This document shows positions 1 to 9,436 of a stretch of DNA of 64,000 bases, one piece after another. The translations under genes were made by a program, and so were the position numbers. This stretch comes from Psychrobacillus sp. NEAU-3TGS (lineage in GTDB: Bacteria > Bacillota > Bacilli > Bacillales_A > Planococcaceae). The first letter of the stretch is position 1; the number at the start of each line of letters is the position of its first letter. Below the pieces are notes generated by a model, which saw nothing but the letters and a program-made list of their open reading frames with translations, searched no databases and was not told where the DNA came from. The DNA is taken from the NCBI RefSeq assembly GCF_029955155.1, contig NZ_JAPNOZ010000008.1, positions 1-64,000 of the forward strand. Reading direction: 5' to 3'.

Positions 1-63
1 ACGAGGAGGCTCACCGCCCGCCCCGCGGTAAGCGTCCGCCCAGAGCGGAAATCTTAGCGGACG
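1..63. repeat. GC-rich palindromic interspersed repeat, cut by the window edge
   Basis: This stretch is far richer in GC than the AT-rich sequence that follows. It contains the inverted pair CGTCCGC (33-39) and GCGGACG (57-63), and a smaller CCGC/GCGG pair inside. From memory, elements with this wording (CCGCGG..AGCGTCCGCC..GAGCGGAAATC) are scattered between genes in many Bacillales genomes. Its left end is outside the window. Confidence 0.55.
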
Positions 64-739
64 TATTATCGGATTTTTACGACGCAGTTTCCCTAATATG
101 TGCGTTATTCCATTAATTGAACTTATGAACTAAATTGGACCGCAGTCAGTGTTTTAGTGCTTTTGTACCTATTGTTGTATTATTAAATAGACATATGTAT
201 CAACTGTTACTATAATAAACATTGTGATTGAAATTTGTTTTCAGATATACATACACGAGTAGATAATCTGTAAAGATGAAAAGTAACATTACCTTCCCCC
301 GCTTGCTTATTTTAGGCAGGCTTCTTCTAAATCCACTAAATTTATCGAAAAGCACACTTAATTTATGAAGGCAGTATTTGCAGTATACCATTGAAGAGAT
401 TTAGCACGATGCATAAAACTTTAGTTTACAACAAAGTGCAAAAGTGTAAAAATCTCTGGATAGCTATTTTAATAAATAATCTATAAGGATGACACTTACT
501 TACGTGCCTTCTAACTTATAGGGTCTTTTTATTGTATAAATTATTGTTTATTAACCTAAACTTACCTCTGAAAGATGCTTCCTATTTATAGGAATTTTTA
601 CTTGTGCTTTTCATGCGCAAAAGAGAACTTTCAGGTTATTAAAAATGTATAAATGTTATCAGAAAATAATGTTTTCAATCTACTAGATGAACTAAAAAAT
701 GAGATAATACTATTTCATTTTACGATTGGAGGAAATGCC
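64..739. other. Long AT-rich region upstream of the urease operon
   Basis: No convincing gene, RNA or terminator is seen here. Short open frames on both strands lack ribosome binding sites. I looked for a TnrA/GlnR-type site (TGTNA-N7-TNACA) near the urease start and found no good match. The operon promoter must lie in this region but I could not place it. Confidence 0.5.
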
Positions 740-1042
740 GTGCACTTGTTACCGCGCGAACAAGAAAAACTATTAATCGTCGTTGCAGCAGATTTAGCGA
801 GACGTCGAAAAGAAAGAGGTTTAAAGCTCAATCATCCTGAGGCAGTATCTCTCATTACGTACGAAATATTAGAGGGTGCTCGTGATGGTAAAACGGTAGC
901 TGAACTAATGGCATATGGTGCCACTATTTTATCGGCAGAAGATGTGATGGACGGTGTTCCAGAAATGATCGACGATGTTCAAGTAGAAGCCACATTCCCA
1001 GATGGCGTAAAGCTTGTAACCGTACATTCACCGATTCGTTAA
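740..1042 (+). CDS. ureA: Urease subunit gamma
   Basis: UreA is the small structural subunit of the cytoplasmic nickel enzyme urease, which hydrolyses urea to ammonia and carbamate. The 100-residue product has the family's usual length and begins [10 protein letters not shown], the typical UreA N-terminus. I chose the GTG at 740 because GGAGG lies at 728-732 with a 7-base spacer. An in-frame ATG 29 codons upstream would add a non-homologous tail and has no Shine-Dalgarno sequence. It is the first gene of a tight ureABCEFGD operon, the order known from Sporosarcina and related Bacillales. Confidence 0.96.
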   Translation: MHLLPREQEKLLIVVAADLARRRKERGLKLNHPEAVSLITYEILEGARDGKTVAELMAYGATILSAEDVMDGVPEMIDDVQVEATFPDGVKLVTVHSPIR

Positions 1043-1058
1043 AAAGGAGGGTTCCGGC

Positions 1059-1373
1059 ATGATACCTGGAGAATACGTTTTAAAAGAAGAAGATATTATT
1101 TGTAATGAAGGAAAAGAGACGAAAATTATCTCTGTCGTAAATAATGGGGACCGCCCTATTCAAGTGGGTTCACATTTTCACTTTTTTGAAATTAATTCTT
1201 GGATTGAATTTGACCGAGAAGATGCATTTGGTTTTCGATTGAATATCCCAGCAGGTTCAGCTGTTCGCTTTGAACCCGGCGATCCGAAAGAAATAGAACT
1301 TGTAGCTTTCGGTGGAGAAAGACGCGTTTATGGATTGAACAATAAAACTGAAGGATCATTAGATCGGGGGTAA
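1059..1373 (+). CDS. ureB: Urease subunit beta
   Basis: UreB is the second structural subunit of urease and assembles with UreA and UreC into the (alpha-beta-gamma)3 complex. The 104-residue protein starts MIPGEYVL and contains the family segments GSHFHFFE and [13 protein letters not shown]. The start is set by an AAAGGAGGG ribosome site just upstream of the ATG. The gene lies 16 bases after ureA and 4 bases before ureC, so the three structural genes are almost certainly co-transcribed. Confidence 0.97.
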   Translation: MIPGEYVLKEEDIICNEGKETKIISVVNNGDRPIQVGSHFHFFEINSWIEFDREDAFGFRLNIPAGSAVRFEPGDPKEIELVAFGGERRVYGLNNKTEGSLDRG

Positions 1374-1377
1374 TACG

Positions 1378-3090
1378 ATGAGTTTCAAAATGTCAAGACA
1401 ACAGTACGCTTCCATGTACGGTCCAACAACCGGGGATGCTGTACGCCTAGCGGATACTGATCTTTTTATCGAAATTGAAAAAGATTATACGACTTATGGT
1501 GAGGAAGTTGTATTCGGTGGAGGAAAAGTAATTCGTGATGGAATGGGGAGTCATCCGCTTGCAACACGTGACGAGAATATTCCAGATGTAGTTATTACGA
1601 ATGTTATTGTTTTAGATTATACAGGAATTTACAAAGCGGATGTAGCGATTCGTGACGGTAAAATTGTCGCGATAGGAAAAGCGGGAAATCCATTATTAAT
1701 GGATAATGTAGATATCGTCATTGGTGCATCTACTGAAATAATTGCCGGTGAACATAAAATTTTGACAGCTGGTGGTATTGATACACATGTGCATTTCATC
1801 AACCCAGCACAAATTGAGACAGCACTCACAGCTGGACTTACGACATTAATCGGAGGCGGAACTGGTCCTGCCGAAGGTTCAAAAGCAACGACGGTAACTC
1901 CAGGCGAGTGGCATATGCATCGTATGCTAGAAGCGGCAGAAGATATGCCAATCAATGTCGGTTTTTTAGGAAAAGGTCATGCGGCAGCAGAAGAACCGCT
2001 TGCTGAGCAAATTCGTGCAGGTGCAATTGGCTTGAAAGTACATGAAGACTGGGGTGCAACATACTCTTCCATCGACATGTCGTTAAAAGTTGCGGACGAA
2101 TACGATGTGCAAGTGGCGATTCATACAGATACACTAAACGAAGGTGGGTTTGTCGAAAATACAGTCTCCGCTTTCAAAGATCGTGTAATTCATACGTTCC
2201 ATACAGAAGGAGCGGGTGGAGGACATGCCCCTGATATTATTAAAGTGGCGAGTCAGATGAATGTATTACCGGCATCTACTAACCCAACACTTCCTTTTAC
2301 TGTAAATACAATAGATGAGCATTTAGATATGTTAATGGTTTGTCATCATTTAAGTCCTGATATTCCGGAAGATGTAGCCTTTGCGGATTCTCGGATTCGT
2401 GCAGAAACAATAGCAGCAGAAGATATTCTTCAAGATTTGGGCGTTTTTAGTATCACTAGTTCTGACTCTCAAGCGATGGGACGTATCGGAGAAGTACTAA
2501 TTCGTACATGGCAAACAGCGGACAAAATGAAAAAACAACGCGGCAAGTTTGAGAATGATAAAGGAATCGGCGACAACAATCGTGTAAAAAGATACGTTGC
2601 AAAATATACGATTAACCCTGCAATCGCACACGGAATTTCCGAATATGTAGGATCGATTGAAGTAGGGAAATTTGCAGATTTAGTTCTGTGGGAGCCTAGA
2701 TTTTTTGGCGTAAAACCAAGCATGGTACTTAAAGGAGGGATTGCGGTACAAAGCTTAATGGGAGATGCGAACGCTTCTATTCCAACTCCACAGCCGATTC
2801 TTTATCGACCTATGTACGGAACGATGGGGAAAGCGAAATATAAAGCATCGATCACATTTGTTTCGACTGCGGCATATGAAGCGGGTGTACATGAAAAACT
2901 TGGCTTACAAAAAACAGTTCTTCCTGTACATGGTATTCGCAATTTAACGAAAAAAGATATGAAATTAAATGGGGAAACGCCGGAAATCGACGTAGATCCA
3001 GAAACATATGAAGTACGTGTAAACGGAGAGCTTCTAACTTGTGATCCGGTGGACACTGTTCCAATGGGGCAACGATATTTCTTATTCTGA
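1378..3090 (+). CDS. ureC: Urease subunit alpha (catalytic)
   Basis: UreC carries the di-nickel active site. All ligands are present at a constant +3 offset from the Klebsiella numbering: H137 and H139 (THVHF), the carbamylated lysine K220 and H222 (GLKVHEDWG), H249, H275 ([11 protein letters not shown]) and D363 (SSDSQAMGR). The mobile-flap cysteine C322 and its histidine H323 (VCHHL) are also intact. At 570 residues it is full length. The protein should be active once nickel is inserted by UreEFGD, which are encoded directly downstream. Confidence 0.98.
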   Translation: MSFKMSRQQYASMYGPTTGDAVRLADTDLFIEIEKDYTTYGEEVVFGGGKVIRDGMGSHPLATRDENIPDVVITNVIVLDYTGIYKADVAIRDGKIVAIGKAGNPLLMDNVDIVIGASTEIIAGEHKILTAGGIDTHVHFINPAQIETALTAGLTTLIGGGTGPAEGSKATTVTPGEWHMHRMLEAAEDMPINVGFLGKGHAAAEEPLAEQIRAGAIGLKVHEDWGATYSSIDMSLKVADEYDVQVAIHTDTLNEGGFVENTVSAFKDRVIHTFHTEGAGGGHAPDIIKVASQMNVLPASTNPTLPFTVNTIDEHLDMLMVCHHLSPDIPEDVAFADSRIRAETIAAEDILQDLGVFSITSSDSQAMGRIGEVLIRTWQTADKMKKQRGKFENDKGIGDNNRVKRYVAKYTINPAIAHGISEYVGSIEVGKFADLVLWEPRFFGVKPSMVLKGGIAVQSLMGDANASIPTPQPILYRPMYGTMGKAKYKASITFVSTAAYEAGVHEKLGLQKTVLPVHGIRNLTKKDMKLNGETPEIDVDPETYEVRVNGELLTCDPVDTVPMGQRYFLF

Positions 3091-3099
3091 GGTGACGAA

Positions 3100-3555
3100 A
3101 TGATAATTGAAGAAGTAGTGACACATATTGATCAAATAGATCCAAAGGTTTTAGAAAGTACACATAAAGAAAAAGTATATTTGGAAAGTAGCGACCTTGT
3201 TAAGCGTATTCAAAGAGTTAAAACGGACCATGGAAAAGAAATTGGAATTCGCTTAAAGGAAGCGAAGGATTTGCAAGCTGGAGACGTGCTGTATATGGAT
3301 GAGAAAAACATGATCATCATTGAAGTTTTTCCTGATGACTTGCTTATTATCTCGCCACGCAGTATGCATGAAATGGGGACAATCGCCCACCAATTAGGAA
3401 ATAGACATTTACCTGCTCAGTTTGAAGAAGACCAAATGCTCGTTCAGTATGATTATTTGGTAGAAGAGTTACTAGAACAACTCGAAATTCCTTATGCGCG
3501 TGAAAAGAGAAAAGTGAGACAAGCCTTCCGCCATATCGGGCATAGTCATGACTAA
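3100..3555 (+). CDS. ureE: Urease accessory protein UreE (nickel metallochaperone)
   Basis: UreE delivers nickel to the UreDFG-apourease complex. The 151-residue sequence has the UreE peptide-binding and metal-binding layout, with the motif GNRHLPAQ in the C-terminal half and a modest histidine tail (H145, H148, H150) at the very end instead of the long His-rich tail of Klebsiella UreE. It follows ureC by 9 bases and overlaps ureF by 8 bases, which points to translational coupling. Confidence 0.94.
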   Translation: MIIEEVVTHIDQIDPKVLESTHKEKVYLESSDLVKRIQRVKTDHGKEIGIRLKEAKDLQAGDVLYMDEKNMIIIEVFPDDLLIISPRSMHEMGTIAHQLGNRHLPAQFEEDQMLVQYDYLVEELLEQLEIPYAREKRKVRQAFRHIGHSHD

Positions 3556-4234
3556 TTATTTATTGTCTTTGTTTCAATTATGCGATTCCAATTTGCCGAC
3601 CGGGGGATTTAGTCATTCGTTTGGCTTGGAAACGTACATTCAAGAAAATAAAGTACATGATAAAACGAGTTTTTCCAAATGGCTTAAAATGTACTTAAAT
3701 GAGCAGTTGGTCTATTCAGATGGACTTGCCAGTAGGCTTATTTACGAAGCCCTAGCGGTTGAAAACTATGAAAAAATATGGCGATTGGATCGACTTATTA
3801 CTGTTCAAAACCTGCCTCGAGAAACGAGGGAAGGCACAAATAAAATGGGTGAGAGAATGCTTACTTTAGGATTAGATTTATATCCAAGCCCTCTTTTACA
3901 AACATATAGACAACGTGTAACAGAAGGTGTGTCATTTGCACATCCTGCTATTGTATTCTCCATCATCGCTTTTCAGCTGGATGTTCCACAAAAGTTAGGG
4001 ATTTCAGCGTTTCTTTATTCCTCCATATCAGGATTAGTTCAAAATGCAGTTAGAGGCATACCATTAGGTCAAACGGCCGGACAACAATTATTAAGAGAGT
4101 TTCAAACATATATTGAGGAAGCCGTTGATAAGATTGCGCTTCTTGATGAAGGTGATTTTGGTGCTGTTGCGCCAGGATTAGAAATATCGCAGATGAAACA
4201 TGAGCGTGTGAATATACGCATATTCATGTCTTAA
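3548..4234 (+). CDS. ureF: Urease accessory protein UreF
   Basis: UreF is an all-helical accessory protein that, with UreD and UreG, forms the complex gating nickel insertion into apourease. The 228-residue product shows the hallmark N-terminal segment [18 protein letters not shown] (residues 11-28). Its start overlaps the end of ureE by 8 bases, so it is likely translated by re-initiation. Length and position are normal. Confidence 0.94.
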   Translation: MTNYLLSLFQLCDSNLPTGGFSHSFGLETYIQENKVHDKTSFSKWLKMYLNEQLVYSDGLASRLIYEALAVENYEKIWRLDRLITVQNLPRETREGTNKMGERMLTLGLDLYPSPLLQTYRQRVTEGVSFAHPAIVFSIIAFQLDVPQKLGISAFLYSSISGLVQNAVRGIPLGQTAGQQLLREFQTYIEEAVDKIALLDEGDFGAVAPGLEISQMKHERVNIRIFMS

Positions 4235-4255
4235 TGAAAGGAAGATTATTTATAA

Positions 4256-4867
4256 ATGGAACCAATTAAAATAGGAATAGGTGGACCAGTAGGTGCTGGG
4301 AAAACAATGTTAGTAGAAAAATTAACTCGTCATATGGCAGATGAAATTAGTATGGCTGCTATTACAAATGACATTTACACAAAAGAAGATGCTAAGTTTT
4401 TAATGAATAATGGAGTTTTACCAGAGGATCGTATTATTGGAGTAGAAACAGGAGGATGTCCACATACTGCAATCCGTGAGGATACGTCAATGAACTCTGC
4501 AGCAATTGAAGATTTGAAAAAGCGTCACCCTGATTTAGATTTGATCTTTGTTGAAAGTGGTGGAGATAACTTAGCAGCGACATTTAGTCCAGAGCTTGTT
4601 GACTTCTCTATTTATATTATTGATGTTGCGCAAGGGGAAAAAATCCCACGTAAAGGTGGACAAGGGATGATTAAATCCGATTTGTTCATCATCAATAAAA
4701 CTGACCTTGCTCCATATGTAGGTGCCAACTTAGACGTGATGGCTTCGGATACAAGGGTGTTCCGTGGGAATAAACCATTCATCTTTACAAATCTTAAAGA
4801 CAATACTGGATTAGAGGAAGTAATGGATTGGATTCGTAAAAATGCGTTACTTGCGGGATTGAAATAA
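4256..4867 (+). CDS. ureG: Urease accessory GTPase UreG
   Basis: UreG is the SIMIBI-class GTPase that couples GTP hydrolysis to nickel transfer. The P-loop GGPVGAGKT is at residues 9-17 and the metal-binding Cys-Pro-His motif lies at C68-H70 ([11 protein letters not shown]). The 203-residue length is typical. The gene starts 21 bases after ureF with an AAAGGAAG ribosome site and ends one base before ureD begins. Confidence 0.97.
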   Translation: MEPIKIGIGGPVGAGKTMLVEKLTRHMADEISMAAITNDIYTKEDAKFLMNNGVLPEDRIIGVETGGCPHTAIREDTSMNSAAIEDLKKRHPDLDLIFVESGGDNLAATFSPELVDFSIYIIDVAQGEKIPRKGGQGMIKSDLFIINKTDLAPYVGANLDVMASDTRVFRGNKPFIFTNLKDNTGLEEVMDWIRKNALLAGLK

Positions 4868-4868
4868 G

Positions 4869-5693
4869 ATGGAAAATTGGACGGGGATCCTACAACTTGT
4901 GATGGAGAAAAAGAAAGACAAAACTGTCACAAAAACGGTGTACTTCCAAGGTGCGTTAAAAGTGCTTCGCCCAAATTATTTGGATAATACAGGACAGGCT
5001 TGCTTTTTTATCGTGAATCCTGGTGGTGGTTATGTCGGCGGGGACCGTTATCGAATAGAAGTGCTACTTGAAGAACAGGCGGAGTTAATACTAACAACCC
5101 AATCTGCCACAAAAGTATATCGAACACCGACCGCACCAGTACTGCAGGAAACGGAGTTTATATTAAAAAAAGGTAGCGTCCTCGAATATATTCCGGATCC
5201 ACTTATTGCTTATCGCGATGCAAGGTATGATCAAAACACTGTAATAAGAATGGAAAGAGGATCCACACTTCTTTATACGGATATATTAACTCCGGGCTGG
5301 TCTCCAGATGGAGAATGGTTTAAATATGATCAACTAAGATTAAAAAATGAAATTTACTTAGATGACCAGTTAATAGCCTTTGATCATTTAAAGCTACAAC
5401 CTGATGATTCGCAAGTAGAAGATATAGGATTTATGGAAAGTTATACACATTTAGGTTCGATGATTGTAGTAGATGAGAGATGTACGACGGGATTTCTAAA
5501 TCAGTTGTATGAGGAGCTGGAAAGTTACATTCCTACTTGTAAAATAGGTATGTCCATGTTGCATGAATCAGGATTTACGATTAGAGTTCTTGGTTCTTCG
5601 ACGCAACAAATTGAAGAGATACTTGCTGTTTGTACTTCATTTATACGACATGAATGGTTTTCGAAAAAACCATTGTCATTAAGAAAATATTAA
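4869..5693 (+). CDS. ureD: Urease accessory protein UreD (UreH)
   Basis: UreD is the scaffold that binds apourease and passes nickel through an internal channel together with UreF and UreG. The 274-residue protein has the family features NPGGGYVGGDRY near residue 50, TTQSATKVYR near 78 and the YIPDPLIAYRDA segment. It is the last gene of the operon and is followed within 10 bases by a strong terminator. No nickel transporter or urea channel gene accompanies the operon in this window. Confidence 0.95.
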   Translation: MENWTGILQLVMEKKKDKTVTKTVYFQGALKVLRPNYLDNTGQACFFIVNPGGGYVGGDRYRIEVLLEEQAELILTTQSATKVYRTPTAPVLQETEFILKKGSVLEYIPDPLIAYRDARYDQNTVIRMERGSTLLYTDILTPGWSPDGEWFKYDQLRLKNEIYLDDQLIAFDHLKLQPDDSQVEDIGFMESYTHLGSMIVVDERCTTGFLNQLYEELESYIPTCKIGMSMLHESGFTIRVLGSSTQQIEEILAVCTSFIRHEWFSKKPLSLRKY

Positions 5694-5702
5694 ATTACTA
5701 TA

Positions 5703-5747
5703 AAAGACCGATAAAGGGAGTTACAGCTCCTTATTATCGGTCTTTTT
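5703..5747 (+). terminator. Rho-independent terminator of the urease operon
   Basis: A 12-base stem (AAAGACCGATAA with its complement TTATCGGTCTTT) encloses a second small GGAG/CTCC hairpin and is followed by a T tract. Confidence 0.92.
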
Positions 5748-5820
5748 GCATTCCGTTTGTATTAATCCTGCTTTTTGGGAAAAGATAGAACGGATTATAC
5801 AAATTAGGAGTGAATGGATT

Positions 5821-6231
5821 ATGTTGCAGCTAAAAACGGATTTAGAAGGAAAGCAAGCTTATTTTGGACAAGTGCGTAATAGCATTCAAGGTTTGGGGTA
5901 TAGTATCGGAGGGAATTGGGATTATCATAAAGGAAGCTTTGATAATGTCTTGTGGCGCGAGGCAGGAGAGACAATCTATTTAAGGCTACCATTCGAGGTG
6001 CTTGAAGGAGACTTAGATCATCAAGAAGCATATATAAGATTTCAAACTCCTTATGTTATTAAGCATGTGGTGAATGCTGGCTTAGATAGGGATGAAAATT
6101 CATTATTAACTTCTACAGGTTTCAATCAGTTCCAGGATCCTCTCGACAAAGACGGTAAAATTGAGGATAAGAATAGATGGGTGCATGCTGGGGAACAGGC
6201 TGTAGAACAAATTATACGTCTAGTGCACTAA
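5821..6231 (+). CDS. YugN-like family protein
   Basis: This 136-residue cytoplasmic protein resembles the YugN-like family of Bacillus, whose function is unknown. Recognisable features are the segment LGYSIGGNWDYHKGSFD (residues about 26-42), LRLPFEVLEG and the FNQFQDPLDKDG segment near the C-terminus. I took the ATG at 5821, preceded by AGGAG with a 9-base spacer. An upstream in-frame ATG at 5746 lies inside the urease terminator and would add an unrelated tail. It is a single-gene unit bounded by terminators on both sides. Confidence 0.75.
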   Translation: MLQLKTDLEGKQAYFGQVRNSIQGLGYSIGGNWDYHKGSFDNVLWREAGETIYLRLPFEVLEGDLDHQEAYIRFQTPYVIKHVVNAGLDRDENSLLTSTGFNQFQDPLDKDGKIEDKNRWVHAGEQAVEQIIRLVH

Positions 6232-6239
6232 AGAAAGTA

Positions 6240-6273
6240 AAATCATTTCGCCATTTCGCGAAGTGATTTTTTT
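6240..6273 (+). terminator. Rho-independent terminator after the yugN-like gene
   Basis: The arms AAATCATTTCGC and GCGAAGTGATTT pair over 12 bases with one mismatched or wobble position, and seven T residues follow. Confidence 0.9.
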
Positions 6274-6359
6274 ATATTCAAAGGCAGTCTACTTACATTC
6301 CTTCTTCTATTTCTTTATAATAGAAGCAAATAGACAAGTATTTGAAAGGATAGCGACCG

Positions 6360-6812
6360 ATGATATACGAGCAAATAATTAATTCGGAGCAAGAAACAGA
6401 GAAACTTGCGTACCAGCTTGCTGATAAGCTAGAGCCTAGTGACGTGCTCACTTTAGAGGGAGATTTAGGAGCCGGCAAGACAACTTTTACAAAAAGTGTA
6501 GCGAAGGGTCTAGGGATTACAAGAACTGTCAATAGCCCGACATTTACGATATTGAAGCAATATGAAGGTCGTGTTCCTTTGAATCATCTCGATGTTTATC
6601 GCTTAGCGGATAGTGATGAGGATTTAGGGTGGGACGAATTGTTTTACGGGGATGCAGTAAGCATTATCGAATGGGCTCATTTGATAAAGGAAGACTTGCC
6701 ACCGGAGCGTTTGGCTATACAAATCCAAAGGTTGGAAGATGATAAGCGAAAATTTACATTTACTCCACTTGGAAAAAGATATGAACGATTATGTGAGGAG
6801 CTTTTTGAATGA
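6360..6812 (+). CDS. tsaE: tRNA t6A biosynthesis ATPase TsaE
   Basis: TsaE (YdiB) is the P-loop ATPase of the TsaBDE complex that makes N6-threonylcarbamoyladenosine at position 37 of ANN-decoding tRNAs. The Walker A motif GDLGAGKT is at residues 34-41, followed by the family block VNSPTFT and HLDVYRL. The 150-residue length is normal. A TATAAT box at 6317-6322 may serve as its promoter. It overlaps tsaB by 4 bases, opening a four-gene operon tsaE-tsaB-rimI-tsaD, as in Bacillus subtilis. Confidence 0.95.
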   Translation: MIYEQIINSEQETEKLAYQLADKLEPSDVLTLEGDLGAGKTTFTKSVAKGLGITRTVNSPTFTILKQYEGRVPLNHLDVYRLADSDEDLGWDELFYGDAVSIIEWAHLIKEDLPPERLAIQIQRLEDDKRKFTFTPLGKRYERLCEELFE

Positions 6813-7498
6813 TTTGGTTAGGAATAGATACATCCCATACACCACTTGCGGTAGCTGTTGTGGAGGATGACAGAGTACTTGCTTCGTACCAGTCATCCCT
6901 TAAAATTACTCATTCTATTGGAGCGATGCCTGCAATTGAAGAATTATTAAAAAAAGCAGATATAAAGCCAAGTGAAATTGATGCGATTGCTGTTGCGATA
7001 GGACCGGGTTCCTATACAGGTGTGCGAATCGGAGTGACGATAGGAAAAACACTTGCTTGGACATTGAAAAAACCGATTTTTTCCGTGTCGAGTTTACAAG
7101 TGTTAGCTAGTAATGCATCGTACTTCCCTGGAATTGTTTGTGCAATAATGGATGCTAGACGCGGCAACGTATTCGCAGGAATTTATACGAACGGGGAAGC
7201 TGTAAAAGAAGCCCATATGCCACTTGTAGAATTATTAAAAACCGTGGATGAAATGGGACAGCCGGTTTTATTTGTTGGAATGGATGTAGGTATCCATTGG
7301 GAGCAGATTAAAGAAGTACTTGGAGATCGAGTTGAGCGCGCAAATGCAGCGTTCTCTTTACCAAATGCCGCTGTCTTAGTTGAGCTTGCCAAAAAACTAC
7401 AACCAACAGAAGTACATACGACTGTGCCTGAGTACTTGCGCATCACAGAGGCGGAAGCAAATTGGATGAAAGAGCAGAAGAAAAATGATAACAAATGA
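6809..7498 (+). CDS. tsaB: tRNA t6A biosynthesis protein TsaB
   Basis: TsaB (YeaZ/YdiC) is an inactive paralogue of TsaD that dimerises with it in the t6A synthesis complex. The N-terminal ASKHA motif LGIDTSHTPLAVAV (residues 3-16) and the GPGSYTGVRIG segment around residue 70 identify the family. The 229-residue length is normal. The gene overlaps tsaE by 4 bases and rimI by 14 bases, so translation is probably coupled. Confidence 0.95.
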   Translation: MIWLGIDTSHTPLAVAVVEDDRVLASYQSSLKITHSIGAMPAIEELLKKADIKPSEIDAIAVAIGPGSYTGVRIGVTIGKTLAWTLKKPIFSVSSLQVLASNASYFPGIVCAIMDARRGNVFAGIYTNGEAVKEAHMPLVELLKTVDEMGQPVLFVGMDVGIHWEQIKEVLGDRVERANAAFSLPNAAVLVELAKKLQPTEVHTTVPEYLRITEAEANWMKEQKKNDNK

Positions 7499-7946
7499 AA
7501 TAATAACGTATCGAAAAATGACATTGGACGATATCGATCAAATACTTTTAATAGAAGAAGAAGCATTTGCGACTCCGTGGACAAGAGAAGCATTTGAACA
7601 TGAAATGACGACGAATTTATATTCGCATTACATTGTAGCGGAGACGGAAACAAAAGAAATCGTCGGATACTGTGGCATGTGGATTGTTATGGATGAAAGT
7701 CATATTACAAATGTAGCAGTTTCGGAGCGTATGCGCGGGCAAAAAATTGGCGAAGGCTTAATGCGCGAAGCAATTCGTGTAGTGCTCGAGCAAGAAATTG
7801 TACTAATGACACTAGAAGTACGAGTGACAAATGATATCGCCAAAAACCTATATTATAAGCTAGGTTTCCAAGATGGCGGAATACGAAAAAATTATTATAC
7901 AGATACGCAAGAGGATGCTCTTGTCATGTGGGTGGAGTTTAAATGA
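7485..7946 (+). CDS. rimI: Ribosomal protein S18 alanine N-acetyltransferase RimI
   Basis: This GNAT enzyme acetylates the N-terminal alanine of ribosomal protein S18. The acetyl-CoA pyrophosphate loop is visible as [10 protein letters not shown] (residues 81-90), and the typical RimI ending with [17 protein letters not shown] is present near the C-terminus. The 153-residue product overlaps tsaB by 14 bases and tsaD by 4 bases, matching ydiD of B. subtilis. Confidence 0.93.
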   Translation: MITNEIITYRKMTLDDIDQILLIEEEAFATPWTREAFEHEMTTNLYSHYIVAETETKEIVGYCGMWIVMDESHITNVAVSERMRGQKIGEGLMREAIRVVLEQEIVLMTLEVRVTNDIAKNLYYKLGFQDGGIRKNYYTDTQEDALVMWVEFK

Positions 7947-8962
7947 TAAAAGATCAATATATATTAGGAATCGAAACGAGTTGTGATGAAACAGCGGCTT
8001 CCATTGTGAAAAACGGTCAGGAAATCATTTCAAATGTAGTTGCCTCCCAAATCGAAAGTCATAAGCGTTTTGGAGGGGTTGTACCAGAAATTGCTTCAAG
8101 ACACCACGTGGAGCAAATTACGATGGTCATCGAAGAAGCGCTAAAGCAAGCTAATATGTTACCGGAAGATTTAGATGCAGTAGCAGTTACTGAAGGTCCG
8201 GGGTTAGTAGGTGCACTTTTGATAGGTATAAACGCAGCGAAAGCATTTGCCTTTGCTAACAGCCTTCCACTTGTCGGTGTCCATCATATCGCTGGTCATA
8301 TATATGCAAACGCACTTGTTCAACCGATGGAGTTTCCGCTATTAGCATTAGTGGTATCGGGTGGTCATACAGAATTAGTATTGATGAAAGAAGACGGTCA
8401 GTTCGACCTAATCGGAGAAACAAGAGACGACGCAGCTGGTGAAGCGTATGATAAAGTAGCACGAGTTTTAAACTTACCGTATCCAGGTGGACCACATATT
8501 GACCGACTTGCAAATGAAAGTGATGGTGCGGTGCCTTTCCCAAGAGCATGGTTAGAAGAAGGGTCTTATGACTTTAGCTTTAGTGGATTAAAATCCGCAG
8601 TGATTAATTACCAGCATAATGCAGAGCAGCGCGGGGAAGAGATCAATCCTAATCATCTAGCAGCAGGCTTTCAAGAAAGTGTGATTGAAGTATTGACGGC
8701 AAAAACGTTAAGAGCAGCACGAGAATTTAATGTGAAACAAGTAATTGCTGCAGGTGGCGTGGCTGCGAACAAAGGACTTCGCAAATCACTGGAAGAAACA
8801 TTTGTAAATGAAAACATACCTTTCTACGTACCTCCAATCTCGTTGTGCACAGATAATGCAGCCATGATTGCTGCGGCAGGAAATTCTAAGTTTTCTGCTG
8901 GAAAGACAAGTGATATGTCGATGAATGGTCGTCCCGGTATGGAATTAAATAGTTGGAAATAA
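7943..8962 (+). CDS. tsaD: tRNA N6-adenosine threonylcarbamoyltransferase TsaD
   Basis: TsaD (Gcp, YdiE) transfers the threonylcarbamoyl group to A37 of tRNA. The metal-binding histidines lie in HHIAGH (H115 and H119). Nucleotide-binding segments [16 protein letters not shown] and AAGGVAAN are intact. At 339 residues it is full length. It closes the t6A operon and is followed by a strong terminator and then by a cluster of DnaA boxes. Confidence 0.97.
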   Translation: MIKDQYILGIETSCDETAASIVKNGQEIISNVVASQIESHKRFGGVVPEIASRHHVEQITMVIEEALKQANMLPEDLDAVAVTEGPGLVGALLIGINAAKAFAFANSLPLVGVHHIAGHIYANALVQPMEFPLLALVVSGGHTELVLMKEDGQFDLIGETRDDAAGEAYDKVARVLNLPYPGGPHIDRLANESDGAVPFPRAWLEEGSYDFSFSGLKSAVINYQHNAEQRGEEINPNHLAAGFQESVIEVLTAKTLRAAREFNVKQVIAAGGVAANKGLRKSLEETFVNENIPFYVPPISLCTDNAAMIAAAGNSKFSAGKTSDMSMNGRPGMELNSWK

Positions 8963-8965
8963 ACG

Positions 8966-9003
8966 AAATCCTCTTTTCTTCGACAAGAAAAGGGGATTTT
9001 TTT
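8966..9003 (+). terminator. Rho-independent terminator of the t6A operon
   Basis: The stem AAATCCTCTTTTCTT pairs with AAGAAAAGGGGATTT around a CGAC loop, and further T residues follow. Confidence 0.92.
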
Positions 9004-9043
9004 AACAGGTATTATTCAACTTGTCAATAGAGAACATTCGTAC

Positions 9044-9214
9044 TTATGCACAGTTTGGGGACAACTTGTGCATAAGTTTTGTATTTTCTATATATTGTGT
9101 CTCATTTACACACAATTATGTGGGAAAGTAACTTTAAAATCTGTGGATAATGTGTATAAGTCTGTTGATATGTTGGTGTTACTAGTTTTTTCTTGTGAAT
9201 AAAATTGTGGAAAA
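9044..9214. promoter_or_regulatory. DnaA-box cluster downstream of tsaD
   Basis: Six 9-mers match the DnaA box TTATCCACA with at most one mismatch. They are TTATGCACA on the plus strand at 9044-9052 and, on the minus strand, sites at 9067-9075, 9142-9150 (perfect), 9151-9159, 9194-9202 and 9206-9214. The first two form a perfect 11-base inverted repeat (ACTTATGCACA, 9042-9052, with its complement at 9067-9077). There is no dnaA, dnaN or other origin gene nearby. From memory, B. subtilis has a DnaA-binding cluster at the gcp (tsaD) locus that helps restrain replication initiation, and the position here is the same. Confidence 0.82.
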
Positions 9215-9407
9215 TGATATCGAGAAAAAAAGTACTTGACCAACATATATAGACAAAATCCGACAAGGGATTTTACAGTAAATGGCTGACTATGACAAAC
9301 GAGGAGGCAAACGAGAGAAAAAATTAGTTGAATGCGACAAACTAGCACGTGTACACGACAAATGAACAACAGAACGCAAAAAGCCGTCAAATCGCCACTG
9401 CATATAC
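9215..9407. other. Remaining tsaD-ydiF intergenic region
   Basis: A 27-codon open frame (9282-9365, beginning MADYDKRGGKREKK) is present with an imperfect AAGGGA about 12 bases upstream. I have no family match and regard it as doubtful. The motif GACAAA or CGACAA recurs several times between 9250 and 9365, without a meaning I can assign. Confidence 0.3.
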
Positions 9408-9436
9408 AAAAAAAAGATTCCCTTTATAGGAATCCC
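9408..9436 (-). terminator. Rho-independent terminator of ydiF
   Basis: Read on the minus strand, GATTCC and GGAATC pair around a short A/T loop immediately after the ydiF stop codon and run into eight T residues. Confidence 0.85.

Noticed and set aside
200-391. 63-codon minus-strand frame upstream of urease
   Set aside because: No ribosome site and no recognisable protein features in an AT-rich non-coding region.
400-739. Possible TnrA/GlnR site before urease
   Set aside because: No stretch fits TGTNA-N7-TNACA on either strand.
9044-9214. Chromosomal or plasmid replication origin
   Set aside because: DnaA boxes are present but there is no dnaA, dnaN, rep or partition gene and no obvious unwinding element linked to them.
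9282-9365. 27-codon open frame downstream of the DnaA boxes
   Set aside because: Ribosome site is weak and distant, composition is very charged, and no family is recognised.
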